Shown here: in pieces, positions 1 to 8,709 of the stretch
How positions within the stretch are numbered: position 1 is the first letter of the stretch
How the letters are laid out: every line of letters begins with the position of its first letter
Source: Octadecabacter antarcticus 307
GTDB lineage: Bacteria > Pseudomonadota > Alphaproteobacteria > Rhodobacterales > Rhodobacteraceae
Reading direction: 5' to 3'
DNA: 64,000 nucleotides
NCBI RefSeq assembly: GCF_000155675.2
Contig: NC_020911.1
Coordinates: forward strand, 1,850,501 to 1,914,500
Program-made: the position numbers and the translations under genes
Notes under the pieces: model-generated
Seen by the model: the letters and a program-made list of their open reading frames with translations, nothing else
Told to the model about the DNA's origin: nothing
The model's database searches: none

Positions 1-1
1 T

Positions 2-628
2 TTTCACGTTGATGAAACGATGGATCCCTCATCGGAAACGCTGCGGCTGATCGCCCAAACTGTGATTAAAACTGGCTTCGATGCACCTGTGACCGTGGGC
101 CATTGTTGTTCGCTATCGACCCAAAGTGAAGCGCGTGCATTGGATACACTCGATCTGGTCGCAAAAGCAGGCCTGAATGTTGTTTCACTGCCAATGTGTA
201 ACCTGTACCTTCAGGACCGGCAGCCAGGAAAAACGCCACGCAGACGCGCGATTACCCTTGTCCACGAAATGAAGGCACGCGGTATCAATGTGTCCTTTGC
301 AAGCGACAATACGCGCGATCCATTTTATGCCTATGGTGATTTAGATATGCTAGAAGTGATGCGCGAAGCTACACGCATTGGGCACTTGGATCACGCTGAC
401 CCAGATTGGTCCAAAGCGTTTCTTTCAAATCCGGCTGCCGCCTGCGGCTTTGATGCGCCCAGCCTTGCCCTCAGCGCCCCGGCAGATTTGATCATTTTTA
501 AAGCCCGGAGCTGGACAGAGTTAATAGCCCGTCCGCAAACCGACAGGATTGTGCTGCGGGCCGGCCACGCAATCGACCGAACCTTGCCTGATTATGCTGA
601 ACTCGACCATCTGATGGAGCCCTCATGA
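2..628 (+). CDS. Cytosine deaminase-like amidohydrolase, C-terminal part (5' end outside window)
   Basis: The frame is open to the left edge, so only about 208 C-terminal residues are seen. The first in-frame residues read FHVDE, the metal-site region of CodA-type cytosine deaminases. GHCCSLS supplies the next metal/catalytic His and FASDNTRDPFY the conserved Asp loop. The C-terminal strand PADLIIF is typical of amidohydrolases. Family members hydrolytically deaminate cytosine, isoguanine or related N-heterocycles in the cytoplasm. The stop overlaps the next start (ATGA), so it is the upstream part of a translationally coupled operon. The exact substrate cannot be told. Confidence 0.85.
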   Translation, partial: FHVDETMDPSSETLRLIAQTVIKTGFDAPVTVGHCCSLSTQSEARALDTLDLVAKAGLNVVSLPMCNLYLQDRQPGKTPRRRAITLVHEMKARGINVSFASDNTRDPFYAYGDLDMLEVMREATRIGHLDHADPDWSKAFLSNPAAACGFDAPSLALSAPADLIIFKARSWTELIARPQTDRIVLRAGHAIDRTLPDYAELDHLMEPS

Positions 629-2022
629 CCAATATCTCCGCTGCCCGTCAAGCACTGTCCCATTTGGACATTGAAAAGTCACAGGCAAATATCCGTGCCT
701 CCTCGCGTGACTTTTTTTGGTATTCTCCCGTGCTGAAACCCCGGTTGGATCATGTCGTTGCGGACTTCGTCGTACGTCCAAGGACGCAAGACGAGGTGAT
801 CGAAGTTTTGAAAGTTTGTTATGCACATAACGTTCCGGTAACTACACGTGGGGCTGGCACAGGAAACTATGGTCAAGCTATGCCTCTGGCGGGTGGTTGC
901 GTAATGCACCTTATTCATATGAACGCTGTGAAAGAGGTGAAACTAGGTCGTGTGACTTGCGAACCGGGGGTTCTGCTGAAGGATCTTGATGCACATTGCA
1001 TTGCTCATTCAGGCCAAGAAATCCGTATGTTTTCGTCGACATGGGCGACAGCAACGATCGGGGGATTTATTGCGGGCGGATCTGGTGGGGTTGGATCATG
1101 CACATGGGGATCGCTACGCGACCTAGGCAACATCGTTAGACTACGTGTTGTTACGATGGAACAAGAGCCACGCGTGCTGGAATTTACTGGCGAAGAACTG
1201 GCGCGTGTTAGCCATGCCTATGGTACCAACGGAATCATTACTGAAATCGAAATCCCACTTGCACCAGCTTACGACTGGGTGGAAATGTTTGTCACTTCCG
1301 AGGACTTTGGCCAAGCTATGGCCTTTGCTGATGATGTTGCCAATTCTGACGGTATCCTCATCAAGCTGGCCAGTGTCTATGAGGCACCGATTGCCCATGA
1401 CTACTTTCAGCGGTTCAAACCATATGTGACGCAAAAAGATAATCTGATTGGGCTGATGGTTGCACCGCATTCCATGGATGGCTTCAAAACGTTGTTAAAA
1501 CGCAATCTGGGGCTGACGCTGATCTACCGTTCTGATGAAAATGATTGGGAACGCGGGCCAGGCCGTGTTTTTGAATATGGCTGGAACCATACAACACTGC
1601 GGGCACTCAAAGTCGATCCATCAGTAACTTACTTACAAGTTCGATATGGCTTTCCCGAACATAGGGCACTGGTTGAAAAGATGCGCACTGAATTTGCACC
1701 AGAGGTGCTTCAGCATCTGGAAGCCATTCGTATGGACGGAAAATTAGGTTTCGCGGGGCTGTCTTTGGTAAAATTCACAAGCGAAAAACGGCTGGATGAA
1801 ATCGTGCGGCTACATGAAGAGGCTGGTGCCATTATCTTTAATCCACATCGTTACACGCTTGAGGAAGGCGGGCGGCAAAGTGTGGATGACCGCCAATTGC
1901 GCTTCAAACAGGAAGCCGATCCCAAAGGATTGCTGAATCCTGGCAAGATGATTGCATGGGACGATCCTGATTTTGGCTATGACAGCATGTATGTTTATCC
2001 CAAAATACAGGCGGCAGAATAA
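625..2022 (+). CDS. FAD-binding oxidase/dehydrogenase (PCMH/GlcD-type)
   Basis: 465 aa. The N-terminal PCMH FAD-binding domain is shown by RPRTQDEVIEVL (about residues 51-62), TTRGAGTGNYGQ (73-84) and the glycine-rich GGFIAGGSGGVGS. The C-terminus ends in the GLLNPGKM motif seen in GlcD/VAO-type oxidases. It probably oxidises a hydroxy-acid or ring intermediate and passes electrons to a quinone or to oxygen. It overlaps the deaminase stop by 4 bp and is followed after 3 bp by a flavodoxin-fold reductase gene, so it belongs to one transcript. No signal peptide is visible; the substrate is unknown. Confidence 0.85.
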   Translation: MTNISAARQALSHLDIEKSQANIRASSRDFFWYSPVLKPRLDHVVADFVVRPRTQDEVIEVLKVCYAHNVPVTTRGAGTGNYGQAMPLAGGCVMHLIHMNAVKEVKLGRVTCEPGVLLKDLDAHCIAHSGQEIRMFSSTWATATIGGFIAGGSGGVGSCTWGSLRDLGNIVRLRVVTMEQEPRVLEFTGEELARVSHAYGTNGIITEIEIPLAPAYDWVEMFVTSEDFGQAMAFADDVANSDGILIKLASVYEAPIAHDYFQRFKPYVTQKDNLIGLMVAPHSMDGFKTLLKRNLGLTLIYRSDENDWERGPGRVFEYGWNHTTLRALKVDPSVTYLQVRYGFPEHRALVEKMRTEFAPEVLQHLEAIRMDGKLGFAGLSLVKFTSEKRLDEIVRLHEEAGAIIFNPHRYTLEEGGRQSVDDRQLRFKQEADPKGLLNPGKMIAWDDPDFGYDSMYVYPKIQAAE

Positions 2023-2025
2023 CCG

Positions 2026-2606
2026 ATGGCGCGTGCCATGGCCCTTTTTGCCCATCCCTGTTCTGAAAGCTTTTCTGCCGCGCTGCACCAGCAGACGGTT
2101 GCGCCGCTGAATGGCGCAGAATGGGACCTCGACGACTGCGATTTAAATGCAGAAGCGTTCCAACCTGTTTTGACCAAAACAATAAGGCGCGCCTATCACG
2201 ATGTCCCCGATAACATCGCGCCTGTGTCAAACTATGCGGGCCGAATACGTGCAGAGCAGGCCCTTGTAATGGTATTTCCTGTCTGGGATTTTGGCTATCC
2301 TGCGATCCTTAAGGGGTTTCTAGATGGTGTACTTTGCCTGGCGTGCCGTTCAATCTTGAGGATGGCAGGGTGAAATTAAACTTAGTTCATATCCGAAAAC
2401 TGGCGGCTGTGAAGACCTATGGTGGTACGAGATTGCGCACGATTATGGCTGGTGATCCACCGCGCAAATGCGTCAAGCGTGCGCTCAGGCATGTGTGTCG
2501 CCCCGAAAGAATGAAATACCTCGCCCTATATGACATGAACAGCGCGACAGATGTGCAGCGGACGGTGTTCCTACAAAATGTTGATCGCGAAATGGGCGCA
2601 CTTTAG
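2026..2606 (+). pseudogene. NAD(P)H:quinone reductase-like flavodoxin-fold protein, frameshifted
   Basis: The first frame (2026-2373) carries the flavodoxin-fold start MALFAHPCSESFSAAL and the FPVWDFGYPAILKGFLDGV segment, then runs into junk. The second frame (from about 2334 to 2606) resumes with PGVPFNLEDG and ends in MGAL. Loss of one T near 2331-2334 would explain the break: one extra base restores LPGVPFNLEDG. Family members (MdaB/KefF-like) reduce quinones with NAD(P)H using FAD or FMN. It sits in frame order between the FAD oxidase and a second, intact reductase. A sequencing error is possible, otherwise it is a recent pseudogene. Confidence 0.75.
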
Positions 2607-3233
2607 ATGAAAGTTCTAGTCGTTTATTGCCACCCAAGGCTTGACAGTTTCACAGCTGCAGTGCGGGATCAGATTATGATAAGCCTCCAGGGCCGAAACG
2701 CGGACGTTCGCTTGATTGATCTTTACGCGCAGGGGTTCGACCCTGTCATGTCGTCGCACGATCATACAATTTATGAAGACGAAGCAGTCAACACGCTTGG
2801 GTTGGAAGAATCTATCGTAGATCTTAAATGGTGCGACACATTGATTTTCGTCTATCCCACTTGGTGGTATGGCTTGCCGGCTATGCTGAAGGGATGGTTG
2901 GATCGTGCAATGTTGCCAGGAATTGCTTTCCTGATGCCAGATGACACCCACAAAAACATCCGTGCTGGTCTGTCGCACATTATGCGGCTTGGCGTGTTTA
3001 CAACCTGTGGAGCAAGTTGGTGGCTGACGTGTGTTGTTGGCGCACCCGGGCGGCGTACCTTGCTGCGAGGCGTCCGTTTGCTGTGCGCCAAGTCATGCAA
3101 AACTGCCTTTGCAGCGCATTACAATATGGACAGTTCCACACCCGAAAGCCGTGCTGCTCATCTCATTAAGGTTGATGCGCAGATAGACCGGTTCTTAAGC
3201 GCCGGCGCAACACGACGAAAGGCAGCAACATGA
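2607..3233 (+). CDS. NAD(P)H-dependent flavodoxin-fold oxidoreductase
   Basis: 208 aa with an N-terminal flavodoxin-like strand-loop (MKVLVVYCHPRLDSFTAAV) and the WWYGLPAMLKGWLDR motif characteristic of KefF/MdaB quinone reductases, followed by the usual PG-x-F loop. It begins immediately after the stop of the preceding frameshifted homologue and overlaps the next gene by 4 bp, so it is co-transcribed. It probably supplies reducing power or detoxifies a quinone formed in the pathway, and may now cover for its broken neighbour. The tandem pair suggests an ancestral two-component reductase. Confidence 0.85.
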   Translation: MKVLVVYCHPRLDSFTAAVRDQIMISLQGRNADVRLIDLYAQGFDPVMSSHDHTIYEDEAVNTLGLEESIVDLKWCDTLIFVYPTWWYGLPAMLKGWLDRAMLPGIAFLMPDDTHKNIRAGLSHIMRLGVFTTCGASWWLTCVVGAPGRRTLLRGVRLLCAKSCKTAFAAHYNMDSSTPESRAAHLIKVDAQIDRFLSAGATRRKAAT

Positions 3234-4150
3234 TCCCGATCCTCGACTTTCAACAGCATTACCAAGAACCTTTGGGGTTTGCTGCAAATGTGGGTGCGGC
3301 TTGCCGTGACACTGGGTTTTTCCTGCTACAGAACCATTCAGTGCCAGACGTGCTCTGCGCTGAGGTTTTTGCGCAAGCAGATGCGTTCTTTGCGCTTCCC
3401 CAGCCAGAAAAAGAAAAAGTTTCAATCCTAAACACCCCCCATTTTCGCGGCTGGGGCAGGGCGGGCATTGAAAGCCTTGATGAAAACCGACCGGAAGTTG
3501 ACACCAAAGAGACCTTTAATGTGGGGCTGGACCTTGCGTTAGATGATCCACGTGTGATCGCGGGGGCCCCTTTTCGCGGTGTGAACCAATGGCCGAACCT
3601 GCCTGGATTTGCAGATACAATGCTGGATTATTACCGTTCAGCTCTCACCCTCGGCATCGACCTTCATAGGGCTTTTGCCCGTGATTTGGGGTTGGAGATT
3701 GAACATTTCACGCAATGCTTCCACGATCCGCTGGCCGCTTTGCGCTTACTGCGCTACCCGCCGTTAACCGGTGGCGTGAATGAAATTGGTGCGGGTGCGC
3801 ATACGGATTACGGGGCGATTACACTTCTTATGTCGGATGGCGAACCGGGCCTACAAGTGCGCCCACGTGGGCAGGATTGGGTGGATGTGCCGAATGTGAA
3901 GGGTGCTTATATCGTTAATATCGGCGATTGCTTAATGCGGTGGACAAATGACATTTATATTTCCACGCCGCACAGAGTGCTGCCGCCAAAACGCCAACGG
4001 CGGTCGGTAGCGATGTTCATAGAAGCCAACCCCGATACCATTGTGCAGGCCTTGCCCGGAACAGGCACCCCCAAATACGCCCCTATTCGGGCCGCCGATT
4101 ATCTGATGTCGCGGCTGGATGCGACATATTCTCCAAAGGAATTTATATGA
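3230..4150 (+). CDS. 2-oxoglutarate/Fe(II)-dependent oxygenase, isopenicillin-N-synthase family
   Basis: 306 aa, the usual family length. An N-terminal DIOX_N region (IPILDFQ to GFFLLQNHSVP) precedes the jelly-roll core. The iron triad is visible as H191-x-D193 in GAHTDYGAITLL and H248 in STPHRV, and R257-x-S259 binds 2-oxoglutarate. The enzyme should hydroxylate or oxidatively cleave a small molecule in the cytoplasm. Start and stop overlap both neighbours by 4 bp, which ties it to the deaminase/creatininase operon. The substrate is unknown. Confidence 0.88.
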   Translation: MIPILDFQQHYQEPLGFAANVGAACRDTGFFLLQNHSVPDVLCAEVFAQADAFFALPQPEKEKVSILNTPHFRGWGRAGIESLDENRPEVDTKETFNVGLDLALDDPRVIAGAPFRGVNQWPNLPGFADTMLDYYRSALTLGIDLHRAFARDLGLEIEHFTQCFHDPLAALRLLRYPPLTGGVNEIGAGAHTDYGAITLLMSDGEPGLQVRPRGQDWVDVPNVKGAYIVNIGDCLMRWTNDIYISTPHRVLPPKRQRRSVAMFIEANPDTIVQALPGTGTPKYAPIRAADYLMSRLDATYSPKEFI

Positions 4151-4926
4151 CACGTCGCCTTGACTGGACCCAATACCGTTTTGCTGAATTTAAAGACATA
4201 GATCCGATGCAAACCATCGCGATCCTGCCAACCGCCGCTATCGAACAGCATGGGCCGCATTTGCCTGTCGGAACGGACACGATGATTGCAGAAGGCATGC
4301 TTGCGCAATTTCGGCGAGACTGCCCCAGCGACCTAGATGTCCGAATTCTGCCGGTACAAAGCGTCGGTAAATCAAACGAGCATCTTTGGGCGACAGGCAC
4401 CATCACACTAACCGCTGCTACGGTCCTGCAAGCGTGGACTGAAATTGGCCTATCTGTGGCGCGTGCAGGACTACGCAAAATTGTGATTGTAAACTCCCAT
4501 GGCGGAAACCTCGACCTTGTGTCGATCCTAACGCGAGAGTTGCGGGTGCAGGCCGACATGCTTGCAATCAAGTGTCAGTGGTCAGGTTTTGGAACGCCTG
4601 TTGGACTGTATCCTGAAAAGGAAATGGCCTACGGAATCCATGGGGGAGATGTTGAGACCTCTCTCATGCTTTCCTTCGCGCCGGATACTGTTGAAATGTC
4701 TTGCGCGCGAGATTTTCCGTCAACTGCAGAAAATACGCGGCTGCATCCCACTGGTTCGGTAAGCTATGGCTGGATTTCCAGCGATCTTGGGGCTGCGGGT
4801 GTGGTCGGAGATGCAAGCTTGGCTACAGCGAAAAAAGGAGCTGACACTGCTGTCCATCAGGTTGCTGGCTTTATCGACCTTCTCCGAGACGTTCGTGAAG
4901 CAAACCTCTTCACCACAGTTCCGTGA
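4147..4926 (+). CDS. Creatininase-family amidohydrolase
   Basis: 259 aa, typical for creatininase/MftE-type proteins. Metal ligands are visible: E33 and H35 in IEQHGPHLPVGTD with D44, then NSHGGN near residue 117 and HGGDVETS near residue 165. Family members cleave cyclic amides or peptide-like bonds (creatinine, formamidopyrimidine in riboflavin/F420 work, mycofactocin precursor). It is the last gene of the operon. Together with the deaminase and the oxygenase it suggests stepwise opening of an N-heterocycle, which is an inference from context only. Confidence 0.88.
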   Translation: MTRRLDWTQYRFAEFKDIDPMQTIAILPTAAIEQHGPHLPVGTDTMIAEGMLAQFRRDCPSDLDVRILPVQSVGKSNEHLWATGTITLTAATVLQAWTEIGLSVARAGLRKIVIVNSHGGNLDLVSILTRELRVQADMLAIKCQWSGFGTPVGLYPEKEMAYGIHGGDVETSLMLSFAPDTVEMSCARDFPSTAENTRLHPTGSVSYGWISSDLGAAGVVGDASLATAKKGADTAVHQVAGFIDLLRDVREANLFTTVP

Positions 4927-5476
4927 CTTAGTCTATTTTGACGACGCTGTACGGCTCTGTCTGAGGGAACTGATTGAGGCGGGCAGGGCCACGACTTAGC
5001 ATAAATCAGACCTCTGTTGGCATTGCAGCGAGTGACTGGAAAGGGACTGGACCAGACGCCAATTCGGTTAGGAATTAACGTTATCGGTTATGAGGGGAGG
5101 GGTGGGGCAAATCGCTCCACATATTTGATAGCGCAGACCCACCTACACACTCACGCGCAGATTTTTTTTCCACAAGAATGGAGAAATACAGGGCATGAAT
5201 GCCTTTTGGCCCTCAATTCGGATGTGTAGGGTTGAGCTGCGAAATTATCCGAATTAAGTAATATAAAACAGTATCTTATATCTTGTATTAGAGTTCCAGT
5301 AGAGCTTTGGGTTTAGCCGAGCGAAAGTTAAATCATTTTTCCCTAAAGCAGTTATTCGTAGGCGACGCAGCTGATGGCAACAATGTAGCGCCACGCGGCA
5401 GTGTGCGTGGTGTGTTCCTCTGCAAGCAAGGATATAGACTGACTGATGAATTAGATCTGGATAGGCATGCTCGGCT
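4927..5476 (+). other. Intergenic region after the catabolic operon; carries one copy of a 77-bp repeat
   Basis: No convincing gene is seen. Short ORFs here (for example 5307-5495) lack recognisable domains or a clear ribosome-binding site. The region is AT-rich after 5170 and contains the 77-bp repeat at 5095-5171. It probably marks the border between the ancestral operon and accessory DNA. Confidence 0.6.
5095..5171 (+). repeat. 77-bp dispersed direct repeat, copy A
   Basis: This segment aligns without gaps to 18934-19010, at about 65 of 77 identical positions counted by eye. The best conserved blocks are the G-rich start, GCGCAGACCCAC, and CTCACGCGCAGATTTT. Copy B contains a GTGGGTC...GACCCAC inverted repeat; in copy A one arm is altered. 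Both copies are in the same orientation, and one follows the DUF3987 gene of the integrative element, so an attachment-site or element-border role is plausible but unproven. Confidence 0.7.
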
Positions 5477-5893
5477 ATGCCAAAATTCAGTATGATTGGA
5501 TTTCACCAGCTATCTGATGACGATCCCGCACTGAGCCATTCGCCGCTGTTGCGAGCGGCGCAGTTGACCCTGCAATATGCGCAGGATCATGGGCCGATTG
5601 GTTTAACTAAGACAGGTGCGTTCAAAAGGGTCTTTGTCCATTGGGCCGCTGAAAACTTTAACTGGCCAGGTTTTAGCCGCGACGAACTTTTCGAAGTGAA
5701 TAAGGTTTTGAATGAGTACGACTTCCCTCCGCTAGAACTGCTTCATTTCATCTTGGTGCAAATGAAGCTAGCGCGGCACTACAAAGGTGAGTTCCGTGTG
5801 ACAAAGCGTGGTGCAGAGTTGCTCAAGTCGCCGGCTGAACTGTTTACTGAAGTCATCCCATTCTTTCTGTTTGAGATCGATCATGTTGCGTAT
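5477..5893 (+). pseudogene. Unknown conserved-type protein, 3' end removed by IS3
   Basis: About 139 residues of native sequence (start MPKFSMIGF, ending FEIDHVAY) run straight into the IS3 left end at 5894. The remaining codons up to 6004 come from the IS. The protein looks well folded, with mixed charged/aromatic segments such as GAFKRVFVHWAAENFNWPGF, but I do not recognise a domain. The 3' part is not found on the other side of the IS, where a different truncated gene begins, so the IS sits at a deletion or rearrangement junction. Confidence 0.6.
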
Positions 5894-5931
5894 TGGACTT
5901 GTCACGCTTACGTTCCGGTCTCTGAACTCTT

Positions 5932-6789
5932 TTATGCGGCCTTTCGTTCAAATGCCAAGGGGCTTTTACCACCTAGCGACGAGTGCCTGCGCCTTGGATT
6001 ATAAAATCCGTTGATATACTGGAATATAGCACCTTCTGCCTGACGGCGTGTATCCCATCGGTTACGCCAGATCAGCTCAGCCTTGATGGATTTAAAGAAC
6101 GTCTCAACCATAGAGTTATCATAACAATTTCCCTTGCCGCTCATCGAGATCTTGAAGCCGTGCTTGGACAGGCGCTTCTGATACTCATTTGAGCAATATT
6201 GCGAACCACGATCCGTATGGTGAATGCAATCCTCCGGTGGTTGGCGCAAAGCAACGGCCATATCTAACGCCCGGATTGCCAGATCCTTCTTCATGCGGTT
6301 ACTGACAGCCCAGCCGATGACGCGGCGAGAATACAGGTCAAGGATGACGGCAAGATACAGCCAGCCCTCACTTGTCCAGATGTAGCTGATGTCGCCAGCC
6401 CATTTCTGATTGGGGCCAGTCGCTGAGAAATCTTGATCCAACAGATTTGGTGCGATGTTGAACGTGTGGTTGCTGTCCGTTGTCGCCTTGTACTTCTGGG
6501 TTCTGATGATCTTGATGCCATTCTCGCCCATCAGACGTCCGACCCTACGATGGCCCACCTTCAATCCCAATTCTTGCAGTTCCTCGGTCATCCGAGGCCG
6601 CCCATAGCTTTGCAGGCTTAAGCGATGCTGTTCACGGATATGAGCTAGGATCACCATATCATCTCGTTGTCGCTGGCTCATCGGGCGAACCCGCCACGCG
6701 CGGAAACCACGTGATGTGACCCGCATAACGCGGCACAGAAACTCAACTGGCCATTCTTCTTTCCAGACGTCGATGAAAGCAAACCTCAC
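5932..6789 (-). CDS. IS3-family transposase OrfB (DDE)
   Basis: 285 aa integrase-core transposase. The DDE triad is visible: GDISYIWT (first Asp), HTDRGSQY (second Asp) and VETFFKSIKAEL (Glu). An HTH_21 region (SYGRPRMTEELQE) lies upstream of the core. It starts at a GTG overlapping the orfA stop (GTGA), so OrfB may be made by coupling or by the usual -1 frameshift to give an OrfAB fusion. It appears intact, unlike the copy near 46-48 kb. Confidence 0.93.
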   Translation of the reverse strand: MRFAFIDVWKEEWPVEFLCRVMRVTSRGFRAWRVRPMSQRQRDDMVILAHIREQHRLSLQSYGRPRMTEELQELGLKVGHRRVGRLMGENGIKIIRTQKYKATTDSNHTFNIAPNLLDQDFSATGPNQKWAGDISYIWTSEGWLYLAVILDLYSRRVIGWAVSNRMKKDLAIRALDMAVALRQPPEDCIHHTDRGSQYCSNEYQKRLSKHGFKISMSGKGNCYDNSMVETFFKSIKAELIWRNRWDTRRQAEGAIFQYINGFYNPRRRHSSLGGKSPLAFERKAA

Positions 6790-7061
6790 CGGCTTTGGCC
6801 TGCAAAGAAGATCGCCGCCTTTTTTAACACTTCCCTCTCCTCGCGCAGCAGACGGACTTCCTTGCGAAGCCGCGTGTTCTCCTTCTCAACGTCTTGATGC
6901 GGTCCTGACATCAGGTCATCGTGTTGATGCTGTTGAACCCATTTGTTCAGCGTCGAAAGCCCAACCCCTAAATCTGATGAAAGTTGAGGCCGCGTTAACC
7001 CACTCGTCGTCGCCATGCGCACCGCATCACGCCGAAACTCATCTGTGTATCTCTTTGCCAT
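6786..7061 (-). CDS. IS3-family transposase OrfA
   Basis: 91 aa with an N-terminal HTH_Tnp_1 domain (YTDEFRRDAVRMATTSG, then LGVGLSTLNKWVQQH) and a C-terminal leucine-zipper-like coiled coil (EKENTRLRKEVRLLREERE). It binds the IS ends and forms the OrfAB fusion needed for transposition. The ribosome-binding site GAAGGAGATAGAG stands just upstream. Confidence 0.92.
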   Translation of the reverse strand: MAKRYTDEFRRDAVRMATTSGLTRPQLSSDLGVGLSTLNKWVQQHQHDDLMSGPHQDVEKENTRLRKEVRLLREEREVLKKAAIFFAGQSR

Positions 7062-7124
7062 TCTCTATCTCCTTCATAGCAAACATTGCTCGAAAGAGAC
7101 GGGAACTAAACCGTGACAAGACCA

Positions 7125-8639
7125 GATCGTGTTGAGGGCCACCTCATTGAGTCGCTGGAAAAGAGGCTTGCTCCTTACGTTCAGCCCAACCCAATCCCGC
7201 CCGAAGAGGTCTTCGAACAACTCATAGAGATGGGACAAGTAGACGCCTTCACCCAAGTGCTGGGCACGTTCCTACGCCACTTCAAGAGCAGTGGGACTAC
7301 AGTCGCAAGCTGTCGAGAACGTGCCGAAAAATCCGCAGACAAAGCGCGCTCTATGGCGTTTATGAAGATTTTCGAGCCTGTGCTTGAAGCCTATCAAACC
7401 CGTTTGGGTGACCGGATCGATTTTGAAGATATGATCGTTCGCGCAACAGAACATGTCGCAGCGGGGCGCTACAAGAGCCCCTACCGCCATCTACTTGTGG
7501 ACGAGTTCCAAGATATATCTGAAGGGCGTGCGAGATTGCTAAAAGCGCTCAAGGCCCAGCATGAGGATGCGCGTATCTTCGCGGTTGGAGATGACTGGCA
7601 GTCGATCTACCGCTTCACAGGATCGGACATCCATCTGATGCGCGACTTCGGTGAAGAATTTGGAGGTACCTTTGCCGGCAAATCGGGCGTGCACAGTGCC
7701 GTTGATCTCGGTCGGACATTTCGCAGCGTTGACAGGATTGCTCTGCCAGCCCGAAGTTTTGTGCTAAAGAACCCATCCCAGATTACGAAAAAAGTCATTC
7801 CAGCGGGAACCACGGATGAGCCAGCGATCAAAGTGGCACATTACGGGTGGGGTCAGGAAGGTGAGGCTCTGAAGTCTGCACTAGATGGTATCGAAGCTGG
7901 GGCAGGCGGTGACAAAGCCTCCGTCCTGCTGCTGGGCCGTTATAACTTTCTGGAGCCGGAAGAGTTGCCACAGTTGCGTAGGCAATATCCGCTATTATCG
8001 ATCAAGTTCATGACGGTGCATCGCTCCAAGGGACTGGAGGCCGACCACGTTGTAATTCTCAAGGCGGCCTCAGATCGCATGGGTTTCCCGTCTGAGATTG
8101 TCGATGACCCGCTGTTGGATCTCGTGCTTCCCAAGCCTGAGGAATACGACCACGCTGAGGAAAGGCGGCTGCTCTATGTTGCCCTGACGCGCGCGCGGAA
8201 GAGCGTAACAATCCTGGCAGATCGTCAGAGGCCATCAGTCTTCGCCCGCGAACTCGTTGAGACCCCCGAATATGGCGTTGTCGTGCTTGGTGAAGCGGGT
8301 ATTTCCAAACATCGATGCGGAGCATGTGGCGGTAGAATGCTGTCGCAAACCTCCAAGAAGGGAGCTCCGTATTTTCAGTGTGAGCACCGAAAGCTCTGCG
8401 GCGAGATGCTTCGACCTTGCAATGTGTGTGGGACGGACCTCCCCGTCGATAACAACGCATATCCGAGCAATTTTGTTTGCAGCTGTGGAGCTACCTTTCC
8501 GGCTTGCCCAGAATGCTCTGATGGCTGGCTGGTTGAGCGCAAAGGCAAGTGGGGAAAGTTCCTCGGATGCGTTAAATATCCTGACTGCACGGGAAGGCAG
8601 ACTCTGCCTAATGCAAAAAGGCGCGGCCGCATGCGATAG
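7125..8639 (+). pseudogene. UvrD-like superfamily 1 helicase with C-terminal zinc ribbons, N-terminus lost
   Basis: About 504 residues remain. Motif II (LLVDEFQDISEG), motif III (FAVGDDWQSIYRFTGSD), motif IV (GRTFRSVDRIA), motif V (FMTVHRSKGLEADHV) and motif VI (RLLYVALTRARK) are present. The Walker A region is missing because the frame begins at the IS3 end; the nominal GTG start at 7113 lies inside the IS. The C-terminus has Cys-rich topoisomerase-type zinc ribbons (CGACGG, CNVCGTDLP, CPECSDGWL, CVKYPDCTG), as in some helicase-IV-like proteins. Without motif I it cannot be an ATPase. Confidence 0.85.
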
Positions 8640-8709
8640 CCATCTCTATTCTAGATCTTATAAAGTGGAACCGAAACGTGACTGATTGCCACTCGAAAAG
8701 GAAGCCAGA

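Larger units (their letters stand above)
5894..7124 (-). mobile_element. IS3-family insertion sequence, copy 1 (orfAB intact)
   Basis: About 1,231 bp bounded by imperfect inverted ends: TGGACTTGTCAC at 5894 and GTGACAAGACCA ending at 7124. The second, disrupted copy at 46055-48549 shares these ends. It carries orfA and orfB on the minus strand. No 3-4 bp target duplication is visible (TAT on the left, GAT on the right), and two unrelated truncated genes flank it. That fits IS-mediated deletion after insertion. Confidence 0.85.

Noticed and set aside
5307..5495. 62-codon frame before the truncated orphan gene
   Set aside because: No domain, no clear ribosome-binding site and overlap with the next start; cannot be supported.
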